NCBI RefSeq assembly: GCF_000002875.2
Contig: NC_009399.2
Span: 236,884-300,883 of the forward strand
From: Leishmania infantum JPCM5
Taxonomy: Eukaryota; Euglenozoa; Kinetoplastea; Trypanosomatida; Trypanosomatidae
DNA length: 64,000 nt
Direction of reading: 5' to 3'
The notes beneath the pieces were generated by a model, which had not been told where the DNA came from, ran no database searches, and was given only the letters and a program-made list of their open reading frames with translations. This document shows, in pieces, positions 1 to 9,676 of this stretch (within the stretch, counting starts at the first letter, position 1; each line of letters opens with the position of its first letter). Both the position numbers and the translations under genes were made by a program.

Positions 1-1426
1 CCGCTATCAGCAGGATATCAACACGAAGGGCACGCTTCCCTTCGAACCGGACCCTACAGATGCGCAGAAGAAGTCGAAAGGTAACAGTGCGGCGCCTGCC
101 TACCCCGAGAACTTGACCATTCGCGACCCGCGTCAGCTCAAGCAGATTCTGCCCATCCCCGACATCCACAAGGTGTCCGACTGCGACCTTATTTACCGCT
201 TCCTTATTGCCCGGCGCATGGACGTCAACCTCGCCACGAACGACATCTTGCACTACATCGGCTTCCGCGAGAAGTACAACCTCGATACGATCTTGTGGGA
301 CCGCGAGGTGGAGGCGGTCTTCAACGGCCTCGATGGCGAGGAGCTGATGCAGCAGGTCATGGAGGAGATGAAGAAAGGCGCTAGCCCTGCGGCGAAGGTC
401 AAGATCACGCGCCCACTGCTGCAGGCTGGCTGGGCAGCGTGGAACTGTGGTGTGGACAAGCGTGGGCACGTCATCTTCTACCAGCGTCCAAACCCGAAGG
501 AGCTGGCGATGCTCGAAAAACGTTGGCCCTACATCGAGGGTCAGTACGACTGCCGCAACCCGGACTTCCACTCCGTAACGCCGCCTTACAGCAATCTGCT
601 GTCACGGGTGTACCTGCGAGAGGTCGAGAAAGGCCGCCGTATCTCGCGCCTGCTGAATTACAACCAGCAATATATCATCCGGGAAGGTCTGCACGTGCAG
701 ACCGCGGTGAAGCCGACGTCCACGGACACGTTCATGGACAACGGCGGCGGCGCCACCTGCCTCGTTGACGTCGGTAGCATCAAGCTGTCCCACCTGACTT
801 CCAGCAAGTGCAAGAAGGCTTTCAAACTCTTCCGAGTTCTCTCGCTGACGGGGCAGAGCTTTTACCCGGAGAACATGAGCCGCATGATCATCATCAACGG
901 CGGATTTGTGTTCAACATGTTCTTCAAGCTCGTCCGACCGTGGCTGGACCCGCAGACGCAGAAGAAGATTGTCCTTCTCTCCGCCGCCAACAGGGCCACC
1001 CTGGACGAGCTCAGCAGCGACTCGAACCACATGTCGCAGAGCCACGAAACGAACGACAGCGAAGAGAGCGACGACGACGGGGCTCCCGCGGTCGGGGCGG
1101 ACTCGGAAAAGGCAAAATATGCGCTGCGCGACGCGCTGGCCGAGTACATCCACGAGGACTTTATTCCCTCGTGGTACGGTGGCCGCCTGACCGTCGTTGA
1201 CTCGCCTCTTTTCTACGGAGCTAGCCCGCCCAAAAGCCTAGCAGAAAACCCGCAGTACGCGGCCGCCTGCGAGCGCCTGCGTGCCCGCGTCGTGCCTCAA
1301 CTGCTGCCGGACGCGTTCATCTTCGCCAACGCCAAGGAGAGGGAGGGGGTCGGCCAGGAGGAATGGGAGGCCTTCTGCAGTATGACAGAGCGCACGCTGT
1401 TCCGCAAGCAGGCGAGCACAAAGTGA
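1..1426 (+). CDS. SEC14-like CRAL-TRIO lipid-binding protein, 5' truncated
   Basis: The frame starting at base 2 is open from the window edge to the TGA at 1424-1426, so the true start lies upstream. The visible part reads as a CRAL-TRIO N-terminal helical region (around bases 150-330, residues like LIYRFLIARRMDVNLATND) and then the SEC14 lipid-binding fold. The diagnostic stretch is at 870-985: 'YPENMSRMIIINGG', then 'FFKLVRPWLDPQTQKKI', matching the family pattern of a YPE-R turn, a buried strand and the gate helix. A Ser/Asp/Glu-rich insertion (about 1040-1090) interrupts the C-terminal part of the domain. SEC14 proteins exchange phosphatidylinositol or other hydrophobic ligands between membranes; the ligand here cannot be read from sequence. 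It is the first gene of a + strand series, with a SIDER-like repeat in its probable 3' UTR 421 bp after the stop. Confidence 0.9.
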   Translation, partial: RYQQDINTKGTLPFEPDPTDAQKKSKGNSAAPAYPENLTIRDPRQLKQILPIPDIHKVSDCDLIYRFLIARRMDVNLATNDILHYIGFREKYNLDTILWDREVEAVFNGLDGEELMQQVMEEMKKGASPAAKVKITRPLLQAGWAAWNCGVDKRGHVIFYQRPNPKELAMLEKRWPYIEGQYDCRNPDFHSVTPPYSNLLSRVYLREVEKGRRISRLLNYNQQYIIREGLHVQTAVKPTSTDTFMDNGGGATCLVDVGSIKLSHLTSSKCKKAFKLFRVLSLTGQSFYPENMSRMIIINGGFVFNMFFKLVRPWLDPQTQKKIVLLSAANRATLDELSSDSNHMSQSHETNDSEESDDDGAPAVGADSEKAKYALRDALAEYIHEDFIPSWYGGRLTVVDSPLFYGASPPKSLAENPQYAAACERLRARVVPQLLPDAFIFANAKEREGVGQEEWEAFCSMTERTLFRKQASTK

Positions 1427-1846
1427 AGCAGCCATTCATGACCTCAGCCGCATTCGTGGAAACAAAAAAAGGAGAGGCGAACATGCGTGCCACCCCTGCT
1501 GCTTCCTGTCGCTCTCCTCTGCATGCGCGTTCATGAATGGGGGGGGGGGGGTATGTCAGCTAAACCAGGGTTCACGCCTTTGCCTGCCCGTCTCGGTATG
1601 GAGGATGCCATGTTCTCCAGACGCTGTAGAGTAGTAATGCTGTGCATCTATATACCTACATACCTATATATATATATATAGGAGTGTGTGAACATGCGTG
1701 CGTGTCTTTCTGCTTCGCCTCGCTGCGCCCTCTCTCTCCCCCCTCCACCCCCTCCCTCGATTTATCCGTCGTGGCACGGGGAGGAGGAGGGGTACACACA
1801 CACACGCACCTCTCCGTGCGGGGCAACCCCACCATCCCTGCCAAAC

Positions 1847-2185
1847 GCCGAGCACTTACCGCATGGGGGAGTCAGAGCGATGCATCGCTGCTGGTATCGG
1901 CGGCGAGGTCCCGGGCTGGCGTTGCGTCGGAGCAGCTTGCGAGGGTGTGAACATGTGTGTGCCATCCATGCGATGGGCAGAGCGTCAGCGCGACTCGAGC
2001 GTATCCCATCCGGCCCTCACACTGCCTACTGGTGTGGGGCGGCTGCGTGCCACCCCCGAGGGAGGCACCAGGGGTGGCGCACTGCTGTAACGCATGTATC
2101 TACCGCTGCGTCGCGCCGCACGATGTGGGGGCCCTGTGGACAGGCCGGTCGGTGGAGGGAGGAGGGGAGGGGTGTAGCGCTTTAG
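1847..2185 (+). mobile_element. SIDER-like degenerate retroposon, copy 1
   Basis: This 339 bp block recurs at 22121-22459 with only three substitutions seen by eye and no indel. Both copies start at 'gccgagcacttacc' and end at 'gtagcgctttag', and the flanks are unrelated, so these are discrete element borders. Both lie in the same orientation a few hundred bases after a stop codon (421 bp here, 352 bp for the other), typical of Leishmania SIDER elements, which sit in 3' UTRs and can affect mRNA decay. It is GC-rich, unlike the surrounding microsatellites, and has no long open frame. SIDER membership is inferred from placement, size and species; I could not check the family signature. Confidence 0.65.
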
Positions 2186-2597
2186 ATCACGTCCTGGTGG
2201 CAGAGGAATGGACACGCGCACACGTTGTGGGTACTCGCAAAAAGAGAGGCAAGCCTACTATATATATATATATATGTATTCATGTACTGTATGGCATCAC
2301 ATGACCAGTTGCAGTTACGTGCGTCGTCGTGTGTGTGTGTGTGGTCATGTGTGTCGCTGGTGTGCCATATCAGTCCTTTCCGGCCGTGTGTTATCGATTT
2401 TTGTTCATTCATCCCTCGCGAGTCCATACGTTCATTTCCCTTTCATTCTGGCCTTTGTGGTTCTCGCCAACCACCCACGGAAATGGAGAACGATGCACCT
2501 CCTCCCCTCTCGCATCATCACACGCGCGTACGGCGGTGTGTTTGTGCATGCCTCTGCCTTTCCCCACATGTCCACCGGTCGGTCTCCGTCTTATTTA

Positions 2598-2624
2598 TTT
2601 TTTTTTTTTTGGGGGGGGGGGGGG
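2598..2624 (+). repeat. T13 run directly followed by G14 run
   Basis: Thirteen T followed immediately by fourteen G, with no base between. Such junctions are prone to polymerase slippage, so the length is uncertain in any assembly. Confidence 0.9.
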
Positions 2625-3881
2625 TAGATCGGGGGTAGATGAGGGACTTTGCCCAGTCACCTCGCAAGCTTGCCATCTCATTTTGCTTTCTCTCTGCGCA
2701 ACGTGTGCCGGCACGCCCTCCTCCTCCCGCCCTCATCCCCTCGCTCGAAGGAACGCTTGCTGATGGTTCTGGGCCAACCTGTCACAGCGAGGAAGAGGTC
2801 ATGGGCGCGATGCAGTGCAGCTGCAGAGTGAAATGGGAGAAGGGCAGTGGCAGAGGAGGCGAGGGCGTCGAAGTCAAAGGCCACTGCTAGGTTGCGGCGT
2901 GTGCCCTCGGTATGTGCGTGTGTGTGCCTTTCGGGCCCACCTCCTCTCCACTCCTCTCTCACCGCTGTCTGTCTTTCTCACCTCTACCTCTACCCCGCGC
3001 GAACAGGCACCTCACTGGCAAGATGGGGGTGGATGGATGCGTCTAGGCATGCCTTTTTTCGTGCATCTGCGTGTTCGCAACTTTGGTTGCACGTTGAAAA
3101 GTGGTGGAGGAATAGTGGCGAAGCGAAGGTCGCGCGTGCGAACGGGATGAGCGACCCGGGCGGCGATCAGCAAGAAAAAGGGCACAGCGACCGCGTTCAC
3201 ATGCAAGAGAAAAACAAGGAGGCAGAGGCGTGCACATGCATGGTTGCTACCCCTCACCAACGCGCACGCTAATCGACACATCTTCGGTACGCCATTTTCG
3301 TTTCTTTCTCATATCGTTGTCGCACACACCTGAGCAGCAACACACATGTGCTCGCAGAAAAGGATGTGCTATTTGGCGACTCAACTCAAAAGCTTCCCGG
3401 CCCACAAAAAGAGTCACGTGTCCCCCTGTGGACAGCAGGGAGAGGGTGTGAATGGTATGCGCGAGCACGCGCTTACTGGTCACGCTTCTGTGCTGCGTTA
3501 CCTTAGCAATCCACGTCTACGGTATATGCATCATGGGGCGAACTGCTTGGCATCCACACCCACACACACACATGTACGCACGCGCACGCATGGGTTGCTT
3601 CTCTTTCTTTTCCTGATCCTCAATGATTTCCTTTCCTCTCTTGAACCTCTTCTCACCATCAACCTCGCTGCTCTACTCCCCATGCTCGCTGCATTGCCGG
3701 CGTCGCCTCCGTACCTTCTTTGGTCCTGTGCCTCACTGTTGACGTGGTGGGGCTGCCAACAACAGCACAAAGAACTCGCACGGTGCCCCTCCCCCCCCCA
3801 CCGCCCACTCCTCTCTCCACCCTAATCAACCGTCTTGCGTGTGTGCGCGCGCGCGCAGAGATCTGTGCTTTCCTCTTCTAT

Positions 3882-3883
3882 AG
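3882..3883 (+). promoter_or_regulatory. Candidate trans-splice acceptor AG for the 3889 gene
   Basis: The AG closes a short pyrimidine run (3867-3881) five bases before the ATG at 3889. Alternative AGs at 3857-3860 follow the longer pyrimidine tract at 3785-3835. The real site could be either; none is proven. Confidence 0.4.
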
Positions 3884-3888
3884 TACTC

Positions 3889-5235
3889 ATGTCGCAGACG
3901 GCGACTGCTGGGCCTGCCCCACCCCCGCCAGAGGAGCCGTTGACGTACCCCATCACATTCACAAAGGTAGCGAAGGAAAGTCCCCAGTCGGAGCCCGGGG
4001 TCGCCGCGCCAGCGGCCTCCTCCGGCCTTCACCAAATCACGATCTTCAGCGCGCTGCACTGGCTTCTGCCGGTCTATGAGCTCGCCGGGTGGCTCCCGAA
4101 GACGACTGTGCAGCACAGCAGGAAGAGTGGGGATAAGAGCAGCCTCGTCTCAGCCACAGCCGGTGGCAGCAAGAGCACCAGTGCCACTGCAGCAGACGGG
4201 TCTTTCGACCTCGACGCAATTCCGCATGATGACGTCCGTGCCGCCTTGAGGCTACTCCCCGTCTTCGAGAAGTTTTTCGTCGAGGGCAGCAAGATCATTC
4301 CGCAGCACACGGACCTGTGCTACTTCATCGAGTCCTTTACCCTGCCGACGCCGAAGGGGCCTAAGGTAATCACCCGCTCCAAGGTCGAGGGAGACTATCG
4401 CGCCGTCCACCAGCCCTCTCACGCGCCGGCGTCTCTTGGCGCCGCAGGGGCCATGACGGAGACAACCGTCACGAACAGCACGGCGTACTTCTCTCTGCTG
4501 CCCGGCCACAATCAGTTTCTTCTCTACTACGAGGACTGCGAGAAGCTGCGGCGCTTCACGTACCTGCAGCTGGACCAGCTACGCTTCGCGTGGGTCGCCG
4601 TCAAGGAGCTGTTGGAGGAAAGCAAGGTGTTCAACCTCAGCGATGGCAGCCTCACGGGGTTGGCGAAGCGCGACCTCCAGAAGAACAACGCCGCGTCTCC
4701 GTTCTGCCTTGCCTCATCCGCGCCAGCAGCCGCAGCAACGGAGAGTGCTGCAGGTAACGGCAACGGCAGCAATGGTGGCGCGGTTATCGGCCGCGGCGGT
4801 GGCAACGCACGCCTGCGTCAGGGCACAAGCGGCAACGTCATCATCGCCCCCAGCAGGGAAGCGACAGAGGAGAAGAAGCGCATCCAGCAGATGCGCTTCT
4901 TGCGCGAGGAGCTGGAGAGCGAGTGCCAACGGCGCTGGCCGTACACGCCAGTCTCGAAGAGCTGCATCTTTAGCTTAGAGGAGAAGATCGAGGCGGAACT
5001 GCCGGCTGACGCGCTGGAGCAGCTCGGCATTGTCGGTGCGCACAACACCAAGAACAGCAAAAACGGCAACCGCCGAGGACCGCGCTACTACCTCGCCACC
5101 GTTGATCTGCCTTTGCTCAATAAAAAGGGTGGTGCTGCCCGCTTCAAGTCCCCGAGGTGGTGGAACAACCGGCGCGACGCCGAGAGCGCCGCGGCGGAGG
5201 CAACGTTGCTGGCGCTGCGCAGCATGAAGTCTTAA
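3889..5235 (+). CDS. Hypothetical kinetoplastid protein with dsRBD-like C-terminus
   Basis: Encodes 448 residues from the ATG at 3889 (MSQTATAG); the frame is open 18 codons upstream but has no earlier ATG. After a Pro-rich start comes a globular region (residues about 110-260) with 'VFEKFFVEGSKIIPQHTD' and 'YFSLLPGHNQFLLYYEDC'. A Gly/Asn/Ser/Ala linker (about 285-320) follows, then a helical C-terminal part. The last about 50 residues, containing 'RYYLATVDLPLL' and ending 'RRDAESAAAEATLLALRSM', resemble the beta strands and final helix of a double-stranded-RNA-binding domain, including the basic-AESAA-AL-L pattern. That likeness is inference, and no catalytic motif is visible. I do not recognise the family. 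Predicted coding status is firm: GC-rich third positions, a clear acceptor upstream, and a stop before typical 3' UTR sequence. Confidence 0.85.
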   Translation: MSQTATAGPAPPPPEEPLTYPITFTKVAKESPQSEPGVAAPAASSGLHQITIFSALHWLLPVYELAGWLPKTTVQHSRKSGDKSSLVSATAGGSKSTSATAADGSFDLDAIPHDDVRAALRLLPVFEKFFVEGSKIIPQHTDLCYFIESFTLPTPKGPKVITRSKVEGDYRAVHQPSHAPASLGAAGAMTETTVTNSTAYFSLLPGHNQFLLYYEDCEKLRRFTYLQLDQLRFAWVAVKELLEESKVFNLSDGSLTGLAKRDLQKNNAASPFCLASSAPAAAATESAAGNGNGSNGGAVIGRGGGNARLRQGTSGNVIIAPSREATEEKKRIQQMRFLREELESECQRRWPYTPVSKSCIFSLEEKIEAELPADALEQLGIVGAHNTKNSKNGNRRGPRYYLATVDLPLLNKKGGAARFKSPRWWNNRRDAESAAAEATLLALRSMKS

Positions 5236-6207
5236 CGACGAGTGTGATGCAGTGTGTTTATGTTGTGAAGGTGCGCCGAGTGGAGCTGCTGGAGCCCGCG
5301 TCTGTGAGTGTGTCTACGCAGCGTATGTTCGCTTCGTAGGATGAGTGCGCAGTCGCCTCCGCGCCGCAACCGTCTGGCCAAAGTAGCAGATCGGCGCGCA
5401 CGGAAAGAGAGAGAGACGAAATACGCAGGTGCCGTGACTGGAAACACGAGGATCATCGTTACAGTGCGAGGGTCCTCTTCTAAGCCGCGCCGTGTCTGCT
5501 GCAGCAGCAGCGCCTGTAGCTCTACCAGTGCATTTCTACGAATCATGCCCACGCTTTCTCTCGGATGGAGCGCTGCTATGCGTATGTACGTCTCTCAGCG
5601 CGCCAGCCGTCCTCGCCCTCGCCCTCGCCCGCGCATGTTTTTGTCTTCTGCTCTGCGGCAACTCGAGCGGCCGTGGAGCAAGCAGGGACATAATGAGGAG
5701 GCTCGACGCTAATTTGGTGGGGGAGGAGGGACTTTGTGCGATGCAGAGCGGATACCTATCAAATCCGGGCGTGTATGTTCGCTAGCGCCGTGTTGCCATC
5801 CTCCACTCGTGCTCTCTTCATCGCCCTCCCCTTCTACCTCTGCTCACCCTCCGCTGCATCCGCCACCATTACAGACTTCACTCCTGTCCCTCGCCGTGTG
5901 TCACTCCCGCGGGCCGCCCCTGCCACAGACACACACGCAGCGTCGTTCCCTCAGCAGGAAACGAACTCCGATCGATACACGCGCACGTACATAATACGTG
6001 CGCGTGCCACACCCTATACATACAGCGGCCAGTGAAGCAGGAAAAGGGCGAGCAAGTTCACGTCTTTCGTTGCGCTTCAACGGAAGGAAGTGAGTGGGAG
6101 GCGCAGCTGTGTCACACGACGCACACAAGCCGGAGAGTCGCAATGCTCTCTCCCTCTGTGCCCTAACCTGACCGCTTGCCCTCTACCGTACTCCAGCATA
6201 CCTAGCC

Positions 6208-6240
6208 CCACCACCACCACCACCACCACCACCACCACCA
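6208..6240 (+). repeat. (CCA)11 trinucleotide repeat
   Basis: Eleven CCA units in the 3' UTR/spacer after the 3889 gene; no open coding context. Confidence 0.9.
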
Positions 6241-6551
6241 CCTCTCCCCCTTACATAGCCGCATCACCACCGCAGCCACCATAGTGTATTTACGTATGTT
6301 TCCTTCGTATCACCCCTCCCCCTCTCTTTCTGGGACGGGACAGGAGGAAGAGCAGCCGCTAACGAATCGAAATGCAAAAAAGAAACTGGCCATGCAGAGC
6401 AGGTGCCGCCATCTCCTACGAGATCACAACACCCCAGGCTCGAGCATATGGCCTGGCAATGCACCTGCACCAATCGAGTGCACTTGGGATACATACGCCA
6501 CTTTAGCCTCTTGGGAGGGGGGGTACTTTTACAGGCGAGCCCGGGCATGCT

Positions 6552-6579
6552 TGTGTGTGTGTGTGTGTGTGTGTGTGTG
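6552..6579 (+). repeat. (TG)14 microsatellite
   Basis: Pure TG run in the spacer, typical of the many short TG/CA tracts in this window. Confidence 0.9.
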
Positions 6580-8864
6580 GAGGAGGGGGTGGTTATAAAT
6601 GATCGTTCGCTGGACACGGCCCCACTACCGCCAACCTCATCATCGCACACGATGCAAGAATGATACTGCTTATGTATCTCTCAACCCTTAACCCTCTGCC
6701 CCCCCCCCAACCCCAACCCTCTTCTCTATTCGTCATCCAAACACATGTGCTCTTCGCACACACCTACACACATAAACAACGGATGACCACCACCACCACC
6801 AATTACCACGCTCAACATAATGCATATGCTCGTAGTGTGCACATCCCTTTCTCCCTGTTACTTCGGTGTGTGTTGTTTAGGACACTATCTCTGGTGCAGG
6901 CCTGCCCCGCCCTGTCCCCGTGGTATCTTCCGCATTTTTTTCTTCTTGGAGAGGGAGGGGCGCTGGTCGCATCTCTCCCTCTGTCTCCTTACGGGGTGTG
7001 TATGTGTGTTTGTGTGGTGATCGTTATTTCCTTTACCTGTTCTGTTCTCTGTTTCGGGGTGGGGGGGAGGCGCTCTCCTCGTGGCTGTTTCTGTGTGTAA
7101 GTGTGCGCGCACGCCTCCCAAACACCAACAACGTCCTCCACCCTCTCTCTGAAAAGGGTGCAGCTGTGGAAGAGAGCACACGAGGCGATACAACGGCAGA
7201 CGTACGCACACATACACACGCATACGCATACGAGTACGCTGGTAGACGCAGAGTGACATCGCGGTTGGCCATTATAAGCGCACGCGCACATGTGTAAGTG
7301 CGCACGAAGCAGCGCTTCTACGCACACATAAGCACCAATACATATATATATATATATATCGGTATCGGTATAGCTATATATGTATGTATGTATCAGTATC
7401 GCCACTCCCCCCCCCTCCCACCCCGCATTGCGCTTCTGCACGTTTTTTTTGTTTTTGTGTTTTTTTTTGTCTTCTCTTTGTTATAACTACGAAGACGCAC
7501 GCTCACGAAACGAGCGAGCGCACGGACAACAAGCGGTAACGTGCGTAGCCCTTCTCCTCCACCCCCTCCCCCTCGTTTCTTCGTGTGGCATTCGTGTAGT
7601 GGTCATCCCCTCTGTCTCCCCCCCCCCCTCCTCTAACTCACTCGCTCACGCATCTGTTTTATTTTCCTTCTGTACCCATCTAGTTGGAGCTGCTGACCGT
7701 GTACTCGGAAGACAACTCTCTCTATATATAGCTTACGCACACACGCACACGCACACAGAGACACACACCGGCACGCAAAGCAAAAGCAAGCGACCGCATC
7801 TCCGCGTCCAAGCATCTGCACGGCCATCATCACCGTCTCCACTTCGGCTTTTCCCTTCGCTCTTGACTGCCTCGCATTCTCCACGCGTCTCTGCTGCCTG
7901 CCGCTTCTTCGTTGTGTGTATGTGTGTGTGTGTGTGTAGAGCTGTACCTCGACTTATACACCCATCGAGGACGGTTCTTCTCTCCCTCTTTCTACCTTTA
8001 GCTACGCTCATTCGAACATCCACGTGCGCGCCCATTCACAGAGACAAGCACCGCTCCAACTCAAACCCAAGTGCACACGCATATATACGGGGAGAGTGAG
8101 ACGAGACGCCGCGCCGACAAGCCTCGCTCCCATCAACAAACCGACGACCTCCGTCCCTCTCCTTTCATACTATTTCTCTCGCTCTCGCCTCTTCCGTGCT
8201 GAGCTCGCTCAACTGCGTGCCTGGCCTCTTTTCGCGCTCCCACACGCGCGCGCACAGCGAGAGAGAACGCGATAAGGGCGAAGCCTGTTCACTTAGTTCT
8301 TTTCTCTCTCTGGGTTTGTGTTGGTGTGTGTATGTGTGTGCGGTTTGAACTTGTCCACTCATATCGACCTCTTTCTCCCTGTCTGTCCCTCCCGGCTCGG
8401 CCTGAGACTACCCTCCACCTCCACCTACACACCCCCTTCTCTGCCAGCGTGTCCCTACTCGCTGGTCTGCCCTGTCTTTCAGGCAGTGCACACGTTTCGT
8501 GAGGCGGGCGCCGTTTCTTCGCTTTAGGGAAGAGGAGGAGTACTCTGTCGATACCGCCTACACACGGACGGCAAGCGGTCCTCATCCACAGCACAGCAGA
8601 GGGCAAGAGCGACGAAAGACGACGTGTGTCCTCCGTGTCTTTCCCCTTTTTGTTGCTGTTGGTTCGTCGCTCTTCTTGTCGTGTTTGAGCCTCCCCATCC
8701 CAACCCTCCCCCCCCCAATCCCTCCTTTGCTCTACTCTGTGTGTATGTACGCAAACCCCTCCCCCTTCCCTTTTTTTATAGTGTTCGCCTCATTCTCGCC
8801 CTTTAGCTTTTCGTTTTTTTTTGTTTACGTGTTATCTCTACGTCTCTCTCCTTCTCTCCTCTCC

Positions 8865-8887
8865 GTCTGTCTGTCTGTCTGTCTGTC
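8865..8887 (+). repeat. (GTCT)n tetranucleotide repeat
   Basis: Five to six GTCT units in the pyrimidine-rich tract before the predicted acceptor at 9078-9079, followed by a TG run. Confidence 0.85.
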
Positions 8888-9077
8888 GGTGTGTATGTGT
8901 GTGTGTGTGTGTGTTTCCGCTCTCATGTGTTTTGCCGGGCACCTCACCCACACCTCTATCGCCAACTCACCATCCGTCATTCCCTCAACCCTACTATCCT
9001 GCTTCTCCGCCCTCCGGCCCACGTCGTCGTCATCGTTATCCACCGCTGTCTCCCTGTCGTTCGCACGTGTCATCGCA

Positions 9078-9079
9078 AG
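9078..9079 (+). promoter_or_regulatory. Candidate trans-splice acceptor AG for the 9677 gene
   Basis: This is the first AG after the pyrimidine-rich tract of 8820-9070; 8881-9077 contains no AG. From here to the start codon at 9677 there is no ATG in any + frame, consistent with a scanned 597-base 5' UTR. Confidence 0.6.
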
Positions 9080-9676
9080 CGCCACCGGTTAGGCACGCCG
9101 CGCCGGATCGCATTTCACACAGCAGCGCGTACACTTCGGCTGCTACGGCCACAACGTCTATAGCGGCCAACAGCAGTGGTACCAGTAATCGCAGACAGCT
9201 GAGCGAGCTGAGCAGCGGTCTTCGGGGTAAGCGAAACCACAACGGCATCCGCGGTCACAAAGAAGCCGCAGCAGCACGATCAGGAGCACCAGGCTGGGCA
9301 AGAGACACCTCCCTACTCAGTCACCACCCTGTGCCCCATCGTCCCAGGAAAGCTCTACAGATCGAGTGATCACACAACGCAATACAGACAGCCCCTTCTC
9401 CCTTCTCAGGCGCCTCAGAAGTACCAGCAGCAGGAGCAACGGGAGCGGGCGCCGCTTCCTTCCGCCAACTACGATCCTCTTGTTGTACCTTCGCCAGAAC
9501 CGTCGCTTTCTCGTTTTGATTACCCTATCCAATTGCCGCCGTGCTACTGCAGCCCCTCTTCCGTGCTTGTCACCGCAGCACCGCCACCATCTCCTTCTCC
9601 GCTCTTGCAGGAGACCCAACAGCTCCGCCACGTAGTACGCCGTCGTGGAGTTGCCACGGTCGCCACACAAGTCGTC

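Larger units (their letters stand above)
1427..3888. other. Spacer: 3' UTR / intergenic / splice region
   Basis: No convincing gene. It holds a G13 run (1539-1551), a (TA)8 run (1665-1680), the SIDER-like element (1847-2185), further TA and TG runs (about 2262-2345), a T13 run abutting a G14 run (2598-2624), and scattered CA/TG motifs. Short frames on both strands are low-complexity and change composition at every microsatellite. Pyrimidine-rich stretches at about 3600-3680 and 3785-3835 lead to the next gene. Confidence 0.8.
5236..9676. other. Long spacer: 3' UTR of 3889 gene and leader of 9677 gene
   Basis: 4.4 kb without a supported gene. Contents: (CCA)11 at 6208-6240, (TG)14 at 6552-6579, poly-C and telomere-like degenerate CCCTAA/AACCCC words at 6677-6720, a TA/TATG block at 7341-7392, CA runs at 7737-7768, long C/T tracts (7400-7650, 8690-8880) and (GTCT)n at 8865-8887. 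Longer frames here are microsatellite translations. From about 8940 the composition turns GC/CAG-rich, with a candidate splice acceptor at 9078-9079; 9080-9676 is probably the transcribed 5' UTR of the next gene. Confidence 0.8.

Noticed and set aside
6677..6720. Telomere-like words (CCCTTAACCCT, AACCCCAACCCT)
   Set aside because: Too short and irregular for an interstitial telomere; explained by a C-rich spacer.
7380..8099. 239-codon open frame in the spacer before the Q-rich gene
   Set aside because: No ATG-based start with normal context; it is a translation of C/T tracts, CA and TG runs, with His-Thr and Cys-Val repeats.
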